Part shown: in pieces, positions 60,506 through 64,000 of the stretch
Numbering within the stretch: position 1 is the stretch's first letter
Layout of the letters: every line of letters begins with the position of its first letter
From: an uncultured Negativicutes bacterium
GTDB lineage: Bacteria; Bacillota; Negativicutes; Veillonellales; Megasphaeraceae
Assembly: GCA_900752195.1 (NCBI GenBank)
Contig: CAADUJ010000012.1
Span: 62,001-126,000, forward strand
Reading direction: 5' to 3'
DNA: 64,000 bases
Made by a program: the position numbers and the translations under genes
The notes under the pieces: generated by a model
Told to the model about the DNA's origin: nothing
The model's input: the letters and a program-made list of their open reading frames with translations, nothing else
Database searches by the model: none

Positions 60506-61972
60506 ATGTTTATTTTTTCAGCATTTATTCAACTTTTAATCGATATTGCAAACGTCATCTGGGGTTGGCCCATATTGATCTTGACATCCTTTGTAGCCGT
60601 ATATATGACGTTCCGTCTACGTTTCTTCCAGTTCCGTCATTTTGGATTGGTCATGAAAGAAACGTTCGGTAAAATTTTTGATAAAGGATCTGGTGAAGGA
60701 ACGATTAATCCCTTTAAGGCGGCATGTACTGCATTGGCATCGACGCTAGGGGTTGGTAATATTGCCGGCGTCTCTGTGGCTATTGCGACAGGCGGTCCAG
60801 GGGCTGTATTCTGGATGTGGTTCATTGCCATGCTCGGACTCATCGTTAAATTCTCCGAAGTAACGCTGGCTCTAGCATACCGTGAAAAGGATAAGAACAC
60901 AGGTGAATGGCACGGCGGCTTTCCTTGGTTCGTCAAGAATGGCTTAGGGAAAAATTGGAAATGGCTCTCTATTACGTGGACTATTATCTTGGGAACAGGG
61001 ATGCTCGTCGGGCCGGCAACGCAGTCTAATGCCATTGCCCAGTCCATCAGCGGCACCTTCAGCATCGATCCTCTTTACGTAGGTATCACCATTTGTGTAC
61101 TTGAAATGCTGGTCCTCATCGGAGGCTTGAAGAGCATATCCAATTTTGCCAATGCTGTCGTACCTTTCATGGCCATTGCGTATATCATTGCAAGCTTGTA
61201 CGTCATCGGCATCAATATAGACGCTGTTCCTCATGCCTTTGCCATGATTTTCCATGATGCATTTACAGGGTCTGCAGCTTCAGGTGGTTTCCTCGGTTCG
61301 TCTATTATGCTGTGCATCCGCTGGGGGCTCGCTCGCGGGATTTTTTCCAACGAAGCCGGTACAGGTACAGCGCCGCTCGTTCATAGCTCAGCATCTGTTA
61401 ATCATCCTGTTAAACAGGGGCTGTGGGGCATCTTTGAAGTATTCTTCGATACTATTGTTGTCTGCACTATGACGGCTCTCGTCGTGCTCACATCAGGCCT
61501 TTGGGATAGTGGCCTCAACAGTGTATCCCTCACGGCAGCTGCTTTTGCAGAAGGCTTTGGCAGTGCTTCTGTTGCCAATATGTTTGTTTCCATTGTCGTC
61601 GCCTTTTTCGGATTTACGACAGCTGTTGTCCTCACCTATTATGGCGGAATCTGCTGCATGGCTCTTGGATTTGGTAACAAAGTCATCAAATGTTTTTATG
61701 CGCTGGCAAGTTTTTTTACCATCTTTGGTGCCGTTGGTGGACTTCTCACCGTATGGTCGACCTTTGATTTCTTCTTTGGCTCTGCTGTCCTTTGCAATCT
61801 CGTCGTCATCTTTGCCATGCGTGAACAGATTGTCGCTCTCGTCAACGATTATGAAGATCGTCTTAAGACCGGTGCTTGGGATGCAACTGCAGCCGATTGT
61901 GTAGAACGCTTAGGCTTGATGAAGAAAGAAGAACGCTTCGCCGAAGCTGGTGAAGAAGTGAAATCTATGTAA
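60506..61972 (+). CDS. Sodium:alanine (AGCS family) symporter, second copy
   Basis: This 488-residue membrane symporter has the AGCS signatures GTINPFKAACTALASTLGVGNIAGVSVAIATGGPGAVFWMW (about 69-109) and RGIFSNEAGTGTAPLVHSSASVNHPVKQGLWG. It is distinct from the copy at 37.5 kb and of a more DagA/GlnT-like type. It starts behind GAGGGGG and follows a leader with a terminator, so expression is likely conditional. Substrate inferred: alanine, glycine or glutamine. Confidence 0.92.
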   Translation: MFIFSAFIQLLIDIANVIWGWPILILTSFVAVYMTFRLRFFQFRHFGLVMKETFGKIFDKGSGEGTINPFKAACTALASTLGVGNIAGVSVAIATGGPGAVFWMWFIAMLGLIVKFSEVTLALAYREKDKNTGEWHGGFPWFVKNGLGKNWKWLSITWTIILGTGMLVGPATQSNAIAQSISGTFSIDPLYVGITICVLEMLVLIGGLKSISNFANAVVPFMAIAYIIASLYVIGINIDAVPHAFAMIFHDAFTGSAASGGFLGSSIMLCIRWGLARGIFSNEAGTGTAPLVHSSASVNHPVKQGLWGIFEVFFDTIVVCTMTALVVLTSGLWDSGLNSVSLTAAAFAEGFGSASVANMFVSIVVAFFGFTTAVVLTYYGGICCMALGFGNKVIKCFYALASFFTIFGAVGGLLTVWSTFDFFFGSAVLCNLVVIFAMREQIVALVNDYEDRLKTGAWDATAADCVERLGLMKKEERFAEAGEEVKSM

Positions 61973-61984
61973 CTGCAAATAAGT

Positions 61985-62027
61985 CTTGGGAGTATGGCGT
62001 CACGTAGATTCCTGCTGTATTCCCAAG
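61985..62027 (+). repeat. Hairpin after the second AGCS gene
   Basis: CTTGGGA and TCCCAAG close an extended imperfect hairpin about 12 bases after the stop codon. There is no T-run, so it may be a mRNA end structure upstream of the true terminator. Confidence 0.5.
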
Positions 62028-62062
62028 CTGTTACCCTTATCTCCCATATCCCATCGAAAGAA

Positions 62063-62089
62063 GGGGCTGTGTATGCAGCCTCTTTTTTC
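62063..62089 (+). terminator. Intrinsic terminator
   Basis: GGGGCTG pairs with CAGCCTC (one G-T pair) and a run of six T follows. Confidence 0.82.
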
Positions 62090-62101
62090 GTAGTTCTCTT
62101 C

Positions 62102-62129
62102 TTGACAAAGCTTTATATATTTGTATGAT
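62102..62129 (+). promoter_or_regulatory. Promoter of the corrinoid activator gene
   Basis: TTGACA and TATGAT are 16 bases apart, about 37 bases before the start codon. No riboswitch core is visible in the short leader. Confidence 0.65.
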
Positions 62130-62165
62130 AAAATCAATATACTATATATTATATTCAGGGGGAAA

Positions 62166-64000
62166 ATGAGATTGGACGATATCCGTATTGTAACAGATAA
62201 CAGGCGTATGATTGAGGCAAAGGACTGGTCCTGTCAGGGAATACAAGATGAAAGTCGGATACATGAACTCATGCCCGTATTGCGTCGCCTTATCCGGCCG
62301 AAAGGGGCTTTTACGTATCAAAAAGAGGGGAAAAAAGGCCGTATGTATGTCGTCATGACACTAGGACCGGCCATTGGAAGATATATAGATACGCTCCAAA
62401 AACGCCATGAGTACGCCGATGCAGTCGCTCTTTCGGCGATGGCAGATGAAGCACTTTTTTCCTTTGAAAAAATAGTGCAGACAGCGCTGAAACAATATTG
62501 TATAGAATGCCATGTAGGTATTTCCTGTCGCATTGAAGAACTGGAAGGGCCTAAACCGTTGACTCTGGTAGCCTGTCATGCTGTCGATGCCCAACGAACC
62601 TTAGGTGTGTCTCTTACGGAATCACATATGATGATGCCGGAAAAATCCATGGCCCTTGCCTTTGATGTAACAGATGACATGACCCTGTTTTGCGTCCAGC
62701 ATACATGTGCTTCGTGCCGAAGGCAGCAATGCCAATTCCGCTCTGTATCAGGCAGACGTGTTACGTGTCCTGGCGGCGTCGTAATTGCAACGTATTTACA
62801 GGATCAAGGTATTCCCCTTCCCTATATATGTGGAGGAAAAGGCATTTGCGGGGCCTGCCGCATCAAAGTCATAGAAGGTCATCTTTCCATTCATGATGCT
62901 GACAAGGCCATCTTTTCCGATGCAGAACTTCATGAAGGGTGGCGTCTTGCATGCTGTTCCATTACCGATGATGACGTAACCATTTTGGTACCCCAAGTTG
63001 AATCAGAATCCATGCAGTCTGTACGCGTTAAAGGACAGAGGGCTTCATATCGCGACACCATGAATCTGGGAGTGGCCATTGATATTGGTTCAACGACGAT
63101 TGCCGCAGCGCTTGTCGATACGATTAGCAAACAGGTCCTTTCAAGCTCGTCTGCTGTCAACAGGCAGCGCATGTTTGGTGCAGACGTAGTCAGCCGTATT
63201 AAGGCTGCCAATGAAGGTCATGAAAAAGAGCTCCATGACCTCGTTATAGAAAGTATTGAAGAATGTATGCAGGCCCTTTTAGAGCCTTCTTCTATTCGCC
63301 CTGATGTCATTGAATCCATTGTCGTCGCTGGAAATACGACAATGGAACATCTTTTTATGGGATGGTCCTGCCAGGGCCTTGGCGAATATCCCTTCCATCC
63401 CGTATCGCTCGGTGGAGAAACTGTACAGGCTCGTTGCGCTTTTGGAAAAGACAGTCCTTATGGACGTGCTTCTTTATATCTCATTCCGGGCATCAGCACG
63501 TACGTAGGAGGTGATATTGTCGCAGGCATTGCTTTTTCCGGCATGGACAAGCAAGATGATATATCCCTGCTTCTCGATTTAGGAACGAATGGGGAAATGG
63601 CGCTTGGCAATCGTCATGGCATCGTCGTCGCATCGACAGCAGCAGGTCCGGCTCTGGAAGGGGGTCAGATATCGTGCGGCATGAGCAGTGTCAGAGGGGC
63701 TATTTGCGGCGTCTCGGTAAAAGGTGATGAATTTCATGTTTCAACTATTGGTAATGTGCCACCTAAAGGTCTCTGTGGTAGTGGTGTCATTGAAGCGATG
63801 GCGGCGCTTATAGAAAAAAATATAGTTGAAAAGACGGGGACCTTGCGACCAGCCTGGTTCGATACGGGCGTAACCCTTGCTAAAAAAGTTGATGGTACGC
63901 CGATTGTACTGACACAAGGTGATATTCGCGAAATCCAGATGGCAAAGGGTGCCATACGGGCAGGAATCGATACACTGCTCATGCAAAATGGTCTTTCTGA
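62166..64000 (+). CDS. Corrinoid-protein reactivator fused to a MetH-activation-like domain, cut by right edge
   Basis: The open frame runs off the right edge with at least 611 residues. Residues 1 to about 195 resemble the activation domain of cobalamin-dependent methionine synthase as used in stand-alone proteins (MTLGPAIGRYIDTLQKR, ALSAMADEALFSFEK, TESHMMMPEKSMAL, and CASCRRQQC at 181-189). A 2Fe-2S ferredoxin domain follows (Cys222, Cys228, Cys231, Cys263/264). From about 302 an ASKHA-type ATPase domain of the RACE/DUF4445 group begins (GVAIDIGSTTIAAALVD). It likely reduces inactive Co(II) corrinoid at ATP cost. The start ATG 62166 is close to AGGGGG; TTG 62172 is an alternative. Confidence 0.85.
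   Translation, partial: MRLDDIRIVTDNRRMIEAKDWSCQGIQDESRIHELMPVLRRLIRPKGAFTYQKEGKKGRMYVVMTLGPAIGRYIDTLQKRHEYADAVALSAMADEALFSFEKIVQTALKQYCIECHVGISCRIEELEGPKPLTLVACHAVDAQRTLGVSLTESHMMMPEKSMALAFDVTDDMTLFCVQHTCASCRRQQCQFRSVSGRRVTCPGGVVIATYLQDQGIPLPYICGGKGICGACRIKVIEGHLSIHDADKAIFSDAELHEGWRLACCSITDDDVTILVPQVESESMQSVRVKGQRASYRDTMNLGVAIDIGSTTIAAALVDTISKQVLSSSSAVNRQRMFGADVVSRIKAANEGHEKELHDLVIESIEECMQALLEPSSIRPDVIESIVVAGNTTMEHLFMGWSCQGLGEYPFHPVSLGGETVQARCAFGKDSPYGRASLYLIPGISTYVGGDIVAGIAFSGMDKQDDISLLLDLGTNGEMALGNRHGIVVASTAAGPALEGGQISCGMSSVRGAICGVSVKGDEFHVSTIGNVPPKGLCGSGVIEAMAALIEKNIVEKTGTLRPAWFDTGVTLAKKVDGTPIVLTQGDIREIQMAKGAIRAGIDTLLMQNGLS

Noticed and set aside
1..64000. CRISPR array, insertion sequence, prophage or integron
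   Set aside because: Reading both strands I saw no regularly spaced repeats, transposase or phage genes, and no tRNA-adjacent attachment sites; the window looks like ordinary chromosome.

Overview
The window looks like chromosomal DNA from a Gram-negative-type Firmicute (class Negativicutes, probably Veillonellaceae close to Megasphaera); this placement is inferred from gene content, not from a marker-gene search. Pointers are an outer-membrane porin with an N-terminal S-layer-homology domain, found next to Firmicute-style regulation (a SAM-I riboswitch, a T-box leader, many strong intrinsic terminators), Firmicute gene orders (nusB / TsaD-like / xseA / xseB / ispA / tlyA / nadK / argR / recN) and anaerobic sulfite reductase. 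I see no rRNA or tRNA genes, insertion sequences, prophage or CRISPR array. Both ends cut a gene.

Region by region. 1-3.9 kb: anaerobic sulfite reductase asrABC (asrA carries a one-base frameshift) with a formate/nitrite-family channel that is probably the hydrosulfide exit channel. 3.9-13.9 kb: two minus-strand tetrapyrrole blocks (hemA-hemL; and acetyltransferase, precorrin-2 dehydrogenase, hemC, cobA-hemD fusion, hemB) that lead to siroheme and corrinoid. Between them lies a plus-strand operon under a SAM riboswitch: YeiH-type transporter, small membrane protein, E1-like ThiF/MoeB protein. 14.2-19 kb: a D,D-carboxypeptidase, an orphan response regulator lacking its phospho-acceptor Asp, an EamA transporter, pyrF-pyrE and a membrane protein. 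20-25.8 kb: a five-gene polyamine operon carrying both the SpeE and the carboxyspermidine routes, behind a long leader with an attenuator. 26.5-28.4 kb: T-box-controlled trpS and a YfbR-type nucleotidase.

28.5-33 kb: an NfeD / flotillin (FloA) membrane operon, an alpha/beta hydrolase and moaB. 33-37.2 kb: a small exported protein, the SLH porin, a flavin reductase-like protein, a sirtuin and an HD phosphohydrolase. 37.5-40.6 kb: a sodium/alanine-type symporter, an exported protein and a membrane-anchored, catalytically degenerate DnaQ-like protein. 40.7-43.4 kb: cobU, cobS, a CobC-like phosphatase and rsuA. 43.5-54 kb: a long housekeeping stretch (aminopeptidase P, EF-P, two Asp23-type proteins, nusB, TsaD paralogue, xseAB, ispA, tlyA, nadK, mnmM, argR, recN). 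54.1-57 kb: dapB-asd-dapA. 57-64 kb: typA, a small protein plus lipoprotein nuclease pair, a second AGCS symporter behind a short attenuated leader, and a truncated corrinoid-protein reactivator fused to a MetH-activation-like domain.

The pieces connect. Siroheme from the hem/cob genes serves AsrC, sulfide leaves through the channel, corrinoid-assembly genes and a corrinoid reactivator point to cobalamin-dependent methionine synthesis, and a SAM sensor governs the neighbouring sulfur-linked operon. Putrescine and spermidine from the polyamine operon, plus lysine-pathway genes, fit Negativicutes envelopes, in which polyamine-modified peptidoglycan holds SLH outer-membrane proteins. The most promising leads are the SAM-controlled YeiH/small-protein/E1 operon, the phospho-site-less response regulator, the membrane pseudo-exonuclease, the redundant polyamine operon with its unassigned leader, and the three-domain corrinoid activator.
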